Shown here in pieces: positions 25,744-33,611 of a stretch of DNA of 37,974 nt. The stretch covers positions 1 to 37,974 of the forward strand of contig PEVN01000419.1 in NCBI GenBank assembly GCA_002779825.1, given 5' to 3'. Made by a program: the position numbers and the translations under genes. The DNA is from Armatimonadetes bacterium CG06_land_8_20_14_3_00_66_21 (GTDB lineage Bacteria; Armatimonadota; Abditibacteriia; CG2-30-66-41). Every line of letters starts with the position of its first letter. Within the stretch, counting starts at the first letter, position 1. Below the pieces are notes generated by a model that ran no database searches, had not been told where the DNA came from, and saw only the letters and a list, made by a program, of their open reading frames with translations.

Positions 25744-25772
25744 TTGACGGGGCGCCGAAAATCAGGTTTCAT
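25744..25772 (+). promoter_or_regulatory. Putative promoter of the aldolase-like gene
   Basis: TTGACG (25744-25749), a 17-bp spacer and TTTCAT (25767-25772). The -35 is good and the -10 poor. It lies 35 bp before the ATG, with GAGGAGG between. Confidence 0.45.
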
Positions 25773-25806
25773 TGAACAGGGGCGTATTGAGGAGGTTCCC
25801 GCTCCA

Positions 25807-26751
25807 ATGGGAAATCGCATCTACGACAAACTGGCAAACCGTGAATCGCTGGACGCTTCGCCTATCTTCGTGTTCGCAGCCGACCCTCTCTGCTCAGGGG
25901 GCATGCGCGGCCTGGGGACAGAGCGAGGCTCGCACCCACGGACGCATCCGGAGTTCCTGCAGCTCTGTCGCGACATCACGGCCGAAGGCTTCATCGACGG
26001 CCTGCTCATGACCCCGCGGGATGCGGAGGTGCTGGCAGTGCAGGAGGGGCTCTTCGGGCAGACTGACGTCACCCCGATGGTCCGCATGAACGCCGAGACC
26101 AACATCTGGAATCCCCGGCACGGCAGCTATCGCGCCAACTACTCGGCGCCCTTCCAGACCATCCCGGTCACCGATGCCCGCTACTGCCGCGTCGCCTCCG
26201 GCGTCGCCCGGGACTGCAAGATCGGTATGGGGTTGTACTCGATCACCCTGAACAACGATGTCGAGAAAGACCAGGAGACGCTCAACGCCTACCTCCGGTT
26301 CGCTCGTGAAGTCGCCGACACGCCCGACCTCGACCACGTGCTGGAAGTCTTTCTGCCGAACGTCCGTCTCCCCGGCATGGACGAGCAAGCCATGGGCGAA
26401 TACGCCGCCGATTCCATCGTCCGCACCATGGCGTACCTGCGGAGCTGGGAGCGGCCCCGATTCATCAAGACCGCCTACACAACGCCCGATGTCTGGCGCG
26501 ACCTCTGCAACTTCGACCCCACCATGATTATCGGCGCGTTGGGTGGGGCCAGGCAGAACGCCCGAGGCACACTCCAACTGGCCCACGATGTCGTCAAGTA
26601 CGGCGGGAGGATCATTCTCTTCGGTCGGGCCGTGTTCGAGGAGGACGACCCGCTGCTCATCTGCAAGGCGCTCCGTGCCGTGTTGGACGGAACTCTGGGG
26701 CCGGATGACGCCCACGCCCAATACCAGTCGGGGTTGAGGGCACAGGGATAG
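25807..26751 (+). CDS. DeoC/LacD-like (beta/alpha)8-barrel protein, putative class I aldolase
   Basis: This 314-residue cytoplasmic protein starts at the ATG at 25807; GAGGAGG lies at 25789-25795. The pattern FIKTAYTTPDVW near the C-terminus puts Lys221 at the end of a barrel strand, where class I aldolases of the DeoC/LacD/FbaB group form their Schiff base. It is followed by MIIGALGGAR (phosphate-loop-like) and a final strand GGRIILFGRAVFEEDDP. The N-terminal half (FAADPLCSGGMRGL, GFIDGLLMTPRDAEVL) fits a barrel that handles a sugar phosphate. Fold and lysine are good matches; substrate and reaction are not recognisable. It stands alone in its orientation and converges with the radical SAM gene. 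Confidence 0.6.
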   Translation: MGNRIYDKLANRESLDASPIFVFAADPLCSGGMRGLGTERGSHPRTHPEFLQLCRDITAEGFIDGLLMTPRDAEVLAVQEGLFGQTDVTPMVRMNAETNIWNPRHGSYRANYSAPFQTIPVTDARYCRVASGVARDCKIGMGLYSITLNNDVEKDQETLNAYLRFAREVADTPDLDHVLEVFLPNVRLPGMDEQAMGEYAADSIVRTMAYLRSWERPRFIKTAYTTPDVWRDLCNFDPTMIIGALGGARQNARGTLQLAHDVVKYGGRIILFGRAVFEEDDPLLICKALRAVLDGTLGPDDAHAQYQSGLRAQG

Positions 26752-26883
26752 AACTGGGCGCTGCCCGCAAGCCGAGGGCTGTTCGTGGCTGTAGGCGCGC
26801 AGGGACGGAGAGGACACCAAGGACCAACGGGACCGACTGAACTGCCAAGGCCCCCGAGCTGGTGCGGCGAGACGGGTGGAGGG

Positions 26884-28227
26884 TCAGCCGCAGTGGGGGC
26901 GGGGGCTACAGGCCGTTCGCGGGGCGCAGACCGTTTCCAGCGGGCAGCCTCCGGCGCAGACGGTGAGGTCGGGGCAGTCCACACAGTCATGGGGGAGACC
27001 GAACGCGCGCGGAGTGGCGGTTCGGTCGCGGAATGCTCGGAACAGCGGGCTGTTCCAGAGCGCCTCCCACTCGTCGCGCAGCAGGTTACCGACGGGCTCG
27101 TACCACGACTGACAGGGGAGTACGCCGCCGTCCGGCTCGACGCAGACGGCGTACTCGGCCGCCGTGCAGCGCTTCGGCCCCAGGTCAAGTTCCAGCGGCG
27201 ACAGGGCACAGTACCGCGTCGGCGTGTACCACAGGAACCGCATCCCCAGCTCCCGCGCTCGCTCTCGCACATTCACCAGTATCGGCGCCAGTTCCTCGGG
27301 GCGGAGTGCGTCGGGGTGGGATGCCCCGCGCCCCGAGTGGATCATCCCGTTCATGGCAAATGTGCGCACGCCCAGCCCGTGAACATACTCCACCACGGCC
27401 GTGGCGCTGGCGGCGTTGGCTTGCGTTAGGGTGGTGTTGGTGAGGGCGTGGAGACCGGCGGTCAGGGCATTGCGGAGGCCCTGATCGGTCTCGTCGAAGG
27501 CGTCCGCGCGCACCATAGCGTTGTGTGTGCGGGCGTCGGCCGCCTCCAAGGTTGTCTGCACGTGGTTCAATCCGGCGCTGACCAGCGCTGACAAGATGGC
27601 GGGATCTGCCAGCCGACGCCCGTTCGTGTTCATGCCTACGAGCTGTCCCTGGCGGCTGGCATGGGCGACCAGCTCGGGCAGGCCCTCGAACAGCGTCGGC
27701 TCGCCGCCGGTGAAGACGAGATGCGGGACCCCGGCGCGATGAAGGCGTTCGAGCACGCGGCGCCAGTCCGCCACAGAGAGGCTCTGCTTCGACCGCCGCT
27801 GTTCCTCGTTATAGCAATGCGTGCAGTTGTTGTTGCATCGGTAGGTCAGGGCGAGGTCGGCTCGATAGGGCGCGTCCGGGCGGGTGGAGAACAGCGGTGA
27901 CTGCTCAAGGTCGAGCCCGCACGTGGAGCACCCGGGCCGCGGGGTAGACAGATGGCGGACCACTTGAGCCACTTGGTCGTAGTCGCGGCGGAGAAGGTGT
28001 GGTCGCACGCCACGGAACCGCGCCTTCAGCGTCCGCACGGCTTCGGCTGGGGGCACGGCCTCCAGGGCGAACAGTGCCATCTCTGCAGCCGTCTCGCTGA
28101 GGTGCACGGCGTCCTGGGCGTCCACGAAGAGCGTGCCGGTTCCCGAGTCAGCAATACGCAAGTGGAGGCAGACCTGACCGCCGTGCGCCTCAAACCGGTA
28201 CGTGCGGAGGCAGGGCGAGGCTACCAC
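26884..28227 (-). CDS. Radical SAM/SPASM protein with PqqD-like N-terminal domain
   Basis: This 447-residue protein has three parts. Residues about 1-95 are a winged-helix, PqqD-like region (VDAQDAVHLSETAAEMALFA). The radical SAM core carries the cluster motif C131-x3-C135-x2-C138 (CNNNCTHC) and the SAM-binding FTGGEPTLF. A C-terminal SPASM-type Cys region follows (CTAAEYAVCVEPDGGVLPC ... CVDCPDLTVCAGGC), which would hold auxiliary Fe-S clusters. This architecture is known from enzymes that modify peptides or proteins. No precursor peptide is evident nearby. The gene begins with GTG at 28227 inside the end of the preceding membrane protein gene (7-bp overlap), so the two products are probably made together. 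Confidence 0.85.
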   Translation of the reverse strand: MVASPCLRTYRFEAHGGQVCLHLRIADSGTGTLFVDAQDAVHLSETAAEMALFALEAVPPAEAVRTLKARFRGVRPHLLRRDYDQVAQVVRHLSTPRPGCSTCGLDLEQSPLFSTRPDAPYRADLALTYRCNNNCTHCYNEEQRRSKQSLSVADWRRVLERLHRAGVPHLVFTGGEPTLFEGLPELVAHASRQGQLVGMNTNGRRLADPAILSALVSAGLNHVQTTLEAADARTHNAMVRADAFDETDQGLRNALTAGLHALTNTTLTQANAASATAVVEYVHGLGVRTFAMNGMIHSGRGASHPDALRPEELAPILVNVRERARELGMRFLWYTPTRYCALSPLELDLGPKRCTAAEYAVCVEPDGGVLPCQSWYEPVGNLLRDEWEALWNSPLFRAFRDRTATPRAFGLPHDCVDCPDLTVCAGGCPLETVCAPRTACSPRPHCG

Positions 28228-28562
28228 TTGGGCGCTTCCTCAAGCTGGTTGGAGGCGCCGCAGTACTCGCACTGAACGAAGACCGCGCCCGCCCGGACCG
28301 TCACGGACTTGGGTCCCAGCGTTCCGCCGCACGACTTGCACTTGAGCTGCTCTGCCGCCACGTCGCCCGAGAGGTCGATCTTCTGGACCATCGTCTGCTG
28401 CACGGGTCGCAACCGGGCGGCAATGACCAGCGCAATGGCTGACCCGAGGAGGACAACGCCGATGGGGATCCGCACCAGCGCGTTGCCTTGACCGGCGGCC
28501 ATCAGGAACAGCAGGCCGAGCAGCCCGAGGAGCGGCGAGAGGACGTAGGTGGCAATCTGCAT
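28221..28562 (-). CDS. Small membrane protein with C-terminal zinc ribbon
   Basis: The 113-residue protein has two hydrophobic helices (about 5-22 and 30-48) followed by a cytoplasmic zinc ribbon: CKSC (GGTLGPKS) ... CEYC (GASNQL). I take the ATG at 28562 as the start because GGAGG is 7 nt upstream; a GTG one codon earlier is also possible. It is the first gene of a two-gene operon with the radical SAM protein (GTGGTAG overlap). Zinc ribbons of this form often mediate protein contacts. It may anchor or chaperone the radical SAM enzyme at the membrane, which is inference from coupling. Confidence 0.75.
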   Translation of the reverse strand: MQIATYVLSPLLGLLGLLFLMAAGQGNALVRIPIGVVLLGSAIALVIAARLRPVQQTMVQKIDLSGDVAAEQLKCKSCGGTLGPKSVTVRAGAVFVQCEYCGASNQLEEAPKW

Positions 28563-28784
28563 CACAGAACCTCCGCCGGTCCATTGTGCCTCAGAACAGC
28601 CGCCTCAGTCGAGACTCGCCCTGCGCGCTGCTGCCCGGTCCTTTTGGACGCCGTCCGCCCGCACAGCCCGGCAGCGTCCGCGTCACACTCTGCATGGTTT
28701 TCGGCGGAGGTCAATCGCCCGCTCGAGCACCTCTCGCGGTTGCAAGTCCGCCTCCGCGAACTCGTCAGGCAAGGAAGGTAGTGG

Positions 28785-30246
28785 ATGTTGCTGCGCAAAG
28801 GCACGGGTCTGCCTGCTACGGTGGCCGCACCCGCGGCGGGCAGTCGGCGCTCGCTTGCCGCGCTCAAGCGTTGCTGCCCTACGTTCTCCAGTGGTCCGGG
28901 CAGAGGGCTGCTCGCGGTGGTAGCCGCTCTGACGGTCCTGCGCTTGACGGGGCTGTGCCGCGTGGTGATGGTTGACGGCGAGTCCATGTCTCCCACCTTG
29001 GAACACGGCGACGCCTTGGTGGTGGCCAGGCTACCGGCGGGACCTGGGGATGTGGTTGTGGCGCAGCTTCCCGACGGCACCCCCGTGGTCAAGCGAATTC
29101 ACACGCTCCGGGGGGGGGGACGTTCACTTGATGGGTGACAATCCGGCCTCGGCGGCGTACGTCGTGGGGACGCGTGCTGTCCTGGGGAAGCAGGTGCTCC
29201 CCGCGCTCCCGACCCACCGCTTCTTCCATCCCGAGGATAGCTCCCAGGCAGTGGGGGACTCGGCGCTGCGATCGTACTATGGCCGAGTGGCGTTCAGACG
29301 CGGCGGCTGGTACTGGATCGGCGACCCGACGGGCAAGGCGAAGCGCGCAGTGCGAGGGGAGAGTGCCGCCTGGTCCGGAAGCCGTCTCGCCGTGGTGGCG
29401 GACGGCCAGTGGGTGCTGGATGATCCGGCCCTGGATCGCTCGACGACACTGGGTACGTTGGCCGAGCGGCACGCCTTTGACCGGGCGCGCAACTGCGTGG
29501 CCTTTGAGGATCGAGGGTTCGTGTGGACCGTGGACGCGCAACTGACCTCGCGGCCGCTCTGCTGCGGGCGCCTCTTGGGGGTCGCCGGCGACCACCTTGG
29601 GGCACTTCAGATCACGTCCTCCCGCGTTGAGGTGCGCGACTATGACACCGGCGCCAACAAGGAGTCCCTGGACTTCGGTGCGTCTCGGCGCCTCACGCGC
29701 AGCGCGGGGGAACTCGACCTGCTGGCGCTGGCCGCCGAGGGAGTGGCCCGGCTCACGGGTGGCGCTGACTGGGCGGACCTGCGGGAGTACCTCGATGGAG
29801 ACCTGGGGACTCCCGTTCGAGGCAGCGCTGACCTCGGCCCGACGGACGCCATCACCCGGGCAGTAGTCGCGTTCAGTCGCCCCGTGACGCTCACTGCGTA
29901 CGAGTGCGTGGGCGTGGGGGGAGGGCGTGTGCGGGTGCCCGACGCGAACGGGAACTTCGTCTTCCCGGAAGCGATGGTTGCGCCGCTGGCATTCGGCTAC
30001 CGCGTTGAGCTGTTGTCACCCCGCCCCATCACGGCTCTGCGCTTGGGGATTCGGCGAGGCACCGTCTGCCAGGAGATTCGGCTCTACGGCCCGCTCCCAG
30101 GACTGCCCGTGCGAGCAGCGTCGCCCGAGTACCGGTCGCTCTTCCCCGGTCCTCAGTCCGGCACCGCCTCACTCGGCTTCCCGCGCCATGGGTCCGGCGA
30201 CTATGGACGGAGCAGCGGGAGCTTGACGGGCCCTCCGGTCTCGTAG
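28785..30246 (+). CDS. S26 signal-peptidase-like protein with long unknown C-terminal region; frameshifted at a G10 tract
   Basis: The frame opening at ATG 28785 (GGAAGG upstream) encodes a membrane helix (about 38-55), then GESMSPTL with nucleophile Ser67 and VVKRIHTL with general base Lys103, the S26 leader-peptidase dyad. It stops at 29136-29138 because of one extra G in the run of ten at 29110-29119. Removing one G continues it as GGDVHLMGDNP, restoring the family GDN box, and runs on to 30246 for about 486 residues in total. The ~350 residues after the peptidase region have repeated short-strand patterns (GWYWIGDP, GQWVLDDPA, GFVWTVDA) suggesting a beta-propeller-like or sandwich domain I cannot name. 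Explanations: assembly error, pseudogene, or slippage-controlled (phase-variable) gene. The 3' end overlaps the convergent dehydrogenase gene by 46 bp. Confidence 0.7.
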
Positions 30247-31298
30247 CACTGCTGTGCCGCGAAGACGATCTCATGGGTCTGGATGGCGTCCTCGAGGTTG
30301 CAGTGGGACTCTTGGTCGGTCAGCAGGCACTCGACGAAGTGGTCCATCTGTGCCTGGAACGGGTGGTGAGAGACCTCGGCCGAGTCGGGCAGAATGCTCG
30401 GGACTTCGACCCAGTCTTTCTGCCCGGGGAACTTGTGGGACCAGACCTTGTTGTCGCGGATAGTGCCCTTGTCGCCGAAGATCTCCAGCGGGAACGTGTA
30501 GGGCATCACGCAGTCGAAGTTCACGGATACCTTGCCGAGCGCGCCGTTGTCGAACTTCACCAGCGCGACTTCCAGCCCGTCGTATTCCAGGGGCGGCGCT
30601 TCGCGAAACTCATTTGTCAGGTAGTTGAACTCGCGGGCCACGCCCTTCCGCCAGCCGCCGGAGTAAGCGAACACCTCGACGGGCCGCGCCGCCTCGAACT
30701 CGCCCTGGCCGGCGAACCAGCGCATGGCGTCGATCGCGTGACACCCGCCGGTCAAGAACGCGCTAACGCCCGTGCTGGCCTTGCGCGCGTCCTCGAAGCC
30801 GGTCCACCAACTGGCGATATCGTGCTCGTAGTCCGTCTCCACGAAGTACACGTTGCCGACGGTATCGTCGGCAACCATCGCCTTGATCGTCTGGAAGAGC
30901 GGGTTCCACCGCAGCACGAAGCTGACGAGGGTCTTGACTCCCGTTTCCCGAACGGCGTCGCGCATCTGCCGCAGCTCGTCGAGGGAATTGCCAACGGGCT
31001 TCTCGATGACCAGGTGCTTGCCGGCCGCCGCGGCGGCGAGCACGTTCTCACAGTGAAGCTGCTGGGGGGTGCACACGGAGACGAGGTCCACGCCGTCGTG
31101 TTTGAGGGCCGCCTCGTAATCGTCGTACAGGCTGATGTCGTCCAGACCAGCCTCCTCCGCGCGCGCCTGAGCGCTGGCGAGCTTGCGGCTGGAGATGGCG
31201 ACGACATCGGTGTGCGGGTTGTTCTTGAACGCAGTCACGTGCTGCCCTGAAACCCATCCTGCACCGTGGACCAGTACGCCGAGCTTCTTGTCTGACAT
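30201..31298 (-). CDS. Gfo/Idh/MocA family oxidoreductase
   Basis: This 365-residue NAD(P)-dependent dehydrogenase is complete. The Rossmann start is GVLVHGAGWVSGQHVTAFK, followed by VAISSR at the second strand. The conserved lysine motif is VIEKPVGNS, and the C-terminal domain has the expected GGCHAIDAMRW. The start at 31298 (MSDKKLG) has GGAGGTG 8 nt upstream. Members oxidise or epimerise sugars and cyclitols; the substrate cannot be deduced. The tail (HPFQAQMDHFVECLLTDQES) differs from the partial relative at 1-479. It is transcribed away from the terpenoid-like operon, so it is probably not part of that pathway, although the genes share a 391-bp upstream region. Confidence 0.9.
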   Translation of the reverse strand: MSDKKLGVLVHGAGWVSGQHVTAFKNNPHTDVVAISSRKLASAQARAEEAGLDDISLYDDYEAALKHDGVDLVSVCTPQQLHCENVLAAAAAGKHLVIEKPVGNSLDELRQMRDAVRETGVKTLVSFVLRWNPLFQTIKAMVADDTVGNVYFVETDYEHDIASWWTGFEDARKASTGVSAFLTGGCHAIDAMRWFAGQGEFEAARPVEVFAYSGGWRKGVAREFNYLTNEFREAPPLEYDGLEVALVKFDNGALGKVSVNFDCVMPYTFPLEIFGDKGTIRDNKVWSHKFPGQKDWVEVPSILPDSAEVSHHPFQAQMDHFVECLLTDQESHCNLEDAIQTHEIVFAAQQCYETGGPVKLPLLRP

Positions 31299-31689
31299 GG
31301 GACACCTCCGGGTGCGTGCGCAAGCGACGCCGAACGGAACAGCAGGGAAGTCCGCCGCGCACACTCGACAGATTCGGCTCCCAATGGTATCACACGGGCG
31401 CGGTGTGCAACAGGCCTGCGGCGTCGCGGATGCCCTGTCGCTCCCTTGGTTCCCGCGCTCTCGCCGGTGTTGCCAGCGATGGCAGTTCCGTTGCCTGCCG
31501 CCCCTGCGTCACCCTCCCCTGGAGATGCACTCAGGACGCCCCAACTGGTTGGGGTACTCTCCGCCCGGCGCCCCCGAACAAGTTCGGGCGTCCGGCTCGG
31601 CTGGAAGCGTCCTCAGGATGTCCCAACTCGTTGGGGACTCCTCGCGCGGCGCCCCCGAACAAGTTCGGGCGTCCCGCGGGACCGATCTC
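31299..31689. other. Divergent intergenic region before the terpenoid-like operon
   Basis: These 391 bp separate the divergent dehydrogenase and ferredoxin-like genes. The right half is filled by the palindromic repeat array (31530-31674). I see no good sigma-70 promoter for the rightward operon and no ribosome site for its first gene. An imperfect symmetry CACAC...GTGTG lies at about 31392-31408. The frame of the downstream gene stays open through this region, but the sequence there is repeat-derived. Confidence 0.5.
31530..31674. repeat. Duplicated pair of palindromic repeats (A-B-A-B)
   Basis: Unit A (CTCAGGACGCCCCAACTGGT plus TGGGG) is at 31530-31554 and a diverged copy is at about 31612-31636. 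Unit B, 27 bp with the core CCCGAACAAGTTCGGG, is exact at 31567-31593 and 31648-31674. The A-B period is 81-82 bp. Each core is a 7-bp hairpin with a 2-nt centre. Unit A matches 14040-14064 exactly in inverse orientation. The array stops 15 bp before the ATG at 31690. Confidence 0.85.
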
Positions 31690-32421
31690 ATGCGAGTTCT
31701 CTACTGCAACTGCTCATACAGCCCGGTGGTGCCTGACCGCTGGAAGAGGGAGGTCTTGCCGGCGCTAGTTTCGTCGGCCCTCGACGTGGTGGCCGTTCCG
31801 GACCTCTGCGAGCTGGCCATGCGGCGCGATCCCTTGCTGAAGGAGTTGGCGGAGGCCGACGAGCTGACAATCGTCGCCTGCCATCCGCGCGCCGTTCACT
31901 GGCTCTTCCACTGGGGCGGCGCCAGCCTCGAGGGCAAGGCAGTCACCGTTCTGAACATGCGCTGCCAGAGTTCGGACGAGGTCCTGACTCACCTGCTCGG
32001 CGACGACCGACCAACCGGCAGACCCGCGCCGGCCCTCGAGCCGCCTGGCGTGCTGGTGCCGTGGTTTCCCGTCATCGACTACGACCGGTGCACGCATTGC
32101 CGACAATGCCTGGAGTTCTGCCTGTTCGGCGTTTACGAGCGGGACGAAGGGGGCAAAGTCATCGTCGCAGAACCGGAGCGCTGCAAGACCAACTGCCCGG
32201 CCTGCGCCCGCCTCTGTCCGGAAGTCGCCCTCATCTTCCCGAAGGCGGACGAATGCCCGATCAACGGCGCAGAGGTCGTGGACGAGGAGCTCGAGCGCGC
32301 CAAGGTGAAGGTGAACATGGAGCGGATCTTAGGCGACGATGTGTATGCCGCGTTGGCGCGGCGGCGAGCCGGGGGTCGCACGCGACTGCTGAAGGCCGAC
32401 AAACCCGGCGACCCCACATGA
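31690..32421 (+). CDS. 4Fe-4S ferredoxin-domain protein, HdrA-N-like front
   Basis: This 243-residue protein starts at the ATG at 31690; no ribosome site is visible and the repeat array ends just before. Residues about 1-105 (MRVLYCNCSY ... ELTIVACHPRAVHWLF) resemble the N-terminal part of HdrA-type electron-transfer proteins. Residues about 120-190 hold ferredoxin-like cysteines: CTHCRQCLEFC and CKTNCPACARLC, enough for two [4Fe-4S] clusters with non-standard spacing. It probably supplies electrons in the cytoplasm to the radical SAM enzyme or DUF116 protein encoded next. The stop overlaps the next start as ATGA. It is the first gene of the five-gene operon. Confidence 0.8.
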   Translation: MRVLYCNCSYSPVVPDRWKREVLPALVSSALDVVAVPDLCELAMRRDPLLKELAEADELTIVACHPRAVHWLFHWGGASLEGKAVTVLNMRCQSSDEVLTHLLGDDRPTGRPAPALEPPGVLVPWFPVIDYDRCTHCRQCLEFCLFGVYERDEGGKVIVAEPERCKTNCPACARLCPEVALIFPKADECPINGAEVVDEELERAKVKVNMERILGDDVYAALARRRAGGRTRLLKADKPGDPT

Positions 32422-33611
32422 TCGCTTCACTGACCAAACGAATGCTCACTGAGATCGAGCCGCGCCTGCTGTGGAAGCTCGCCTGGAACTGCGGTTGGAA
32501 AGGCATGCGCGGAGTGGGGCGGTTTCAGAGCCGACTCAGACAGGGGCAGACGCTGCCGGCGTTCCTGTTCCTGTCGGTCACCAACGACTGCAACCTCCGC
32601 TGCCAGGGATGCTGGGTCACGCCCACGAATCCGCGGCTGAGTCTCAGCCTGGCGACCATGGACCGCGTGATCAGCCAAGCCAAGCGGCACGGGTGCTGCT
32701 TCTACGGCATCCTGGGCGGGGAGCCGCTGCTGCATCCCGAGCTGTTCGACCTGATCGCTCGCCACCCAGACTGCTATTTCCAGGTGTTCACCAACGGCAC
32801 GCTGCTCACCGACGACCTCGCGGCGACGATGCAGCGCCTGGGGAACGTGACGCCGCTCATCAGCATCGAAGGGAACGAGGCGGTGAGCGACGTGCGGCGG
32901 GGCGGAAGCGAGGTGTACCGGCGATCCATGCAGGGGGTCGAGCATTGCCGCCGGCATCGGCTGATCACCGGGGTGGCAACGAGCGTGTGCCAGTCCAACC
33001 TGGACGAGCTGGTGTCCGACAGCTTCTTGGACGAGCTGGTTGGCCGGGGCGTCCACTACCTCTGGTACTACCTCTACCGTCCCGTCGGGGCGAACCCGTG
33101 CCCCGAGTTGGCGCTGACGCCGGAGCAGATCGTGGGCGTCAGACGCTTCCTCGTGGAGGCGCGGTGCCGGGCGCCGATCATCCTGGTGGACGCCTACTGG
33201 GACCACGACGGGAACGCCGTGTGCCCCGCCGCCGTGGGCATCAGCCATCTGGTCAACCCGGCGGGCGACGTGGAGCCATGCCCGGTCATCCAGTTCGCGA
33301 AGGAGAACGTGGCTGACGACGAGAACGTCATCCGCCTGGTGACCACCTCGGATTTCCTGGCCGCGTTCCGAACGCTGGCCGCGGAGACGACTCGCGGATG
33401 CATCCTGCTGGAGCGCCCCGAGGTGCTGCTGAGATTCCTCCGGCAGGAGGGTGCTCGCGACACCAGCGGCCGCGACAGCGCGTTCGATGAGCTGGCGCGC
33501 CTGTCTCCGCAGCCAAGCCACCATCTTCCCGGCCGGGAGATCCCCGAGAAGCACCCGCTCTACCGGTTCGCGAAGAAGCACTGGTTCTTTGGATTCGGAG
33601 CGTACGGATAG
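32418..33611 (+). CDS. Radical SAM enzyme of the terpenoid-like operon
   Basis: This 397-residue enzyme starts at the ATG at 32418, overlapping the ferredoxin-like gene by 4 bp. The cluster-binding motif CNLRCQGC gives Cys58, Cys62 and Cys65, followed by the SAM-binding GILGGEPLLHP. The C-terminal part contains further Cys (VCPAAVGISHLVNPAGDVEPCPVIQFA), suggesting an auxiliary metal site. There is no signal peptide, though residues 1-40 are basic/amphipathic and might touch the membrane. It does not show the recognisable N-terminus of HpnH (adenosylhopane synthase). Its place between a ferredoxin-like protein and a polyprenyl synthase suggests radical modification of an isoprenoid. That is inference. 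Confidence 0.85.
   Translation: MIASLTKRMLTEIEPRLLWKLAWNCGWKGMRGVGRFQSRLRQGQTLPAFLFLSVTNDCNLRCQGCWVTPTNPRLSLSLATMDRVISQAKRHGCCFYGILGGEPLLHPELFDLIARHPDCYFQVFTNGTLLTDDLAATMQRLGNVTPLISIEGNEAVSDVRRGGSEVYRRSMQGVEHCRRHRLITGVATSVCQSNLDELVSDSFLDELVGRGVHYLWYYLYRPVGANPCPELALTPEQIVGVRRFLVEARCRAPIILVDAYWDHDGNAVCPAAVGISHLVNPAGDVEPCPVIQFAKENVADDENVIRLVTTSDFLAAFRTLAAETTRGCILLERPEVLLRFLRQEGARDTSGRDSAFDELARLSPQPSHHLPGREIPEKHPLYRFAKKHWFFGFGAYG

Larger units (their letters stand above)
25490..25806. other. Divergent intergenic region, kinase/aldolase-like genes
   Basis: This 317-bp region between divergent genes contains a minus-strand extended -10 promoter at 25629-25634 and a plus-strand promoter at 25744-25772. 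No open frame in it has a ribosome site or recognisable homology. Confidence 0.55.

Noticed and set aside
28563..28784. Precursor peptide for the radical SAM protein
   Set aside because: A short frame ending at 28781 has a helical tail but no start codon or ribosome site of its own and lies on the opposite strand to the enzyme.
31530..31674. CRISPR array
   Set aside because: Only two periods, each made of two different palindromes, without spacers of uniform length and without cas genes.
31183..31689. Longer N-terminus for the ferredoxin-like protein
   Set aside because: The upstream frame runs through the divergent gene and the palindromic repeats. Protein-like sequence starts at the ATG at 31690.
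32418..33611. HpnH adenosylhopane synthase
   Set aside because: The region before CNLRCQGC and the overall length do not match the HpnH pattern I know, and no hpn genes accompany it.
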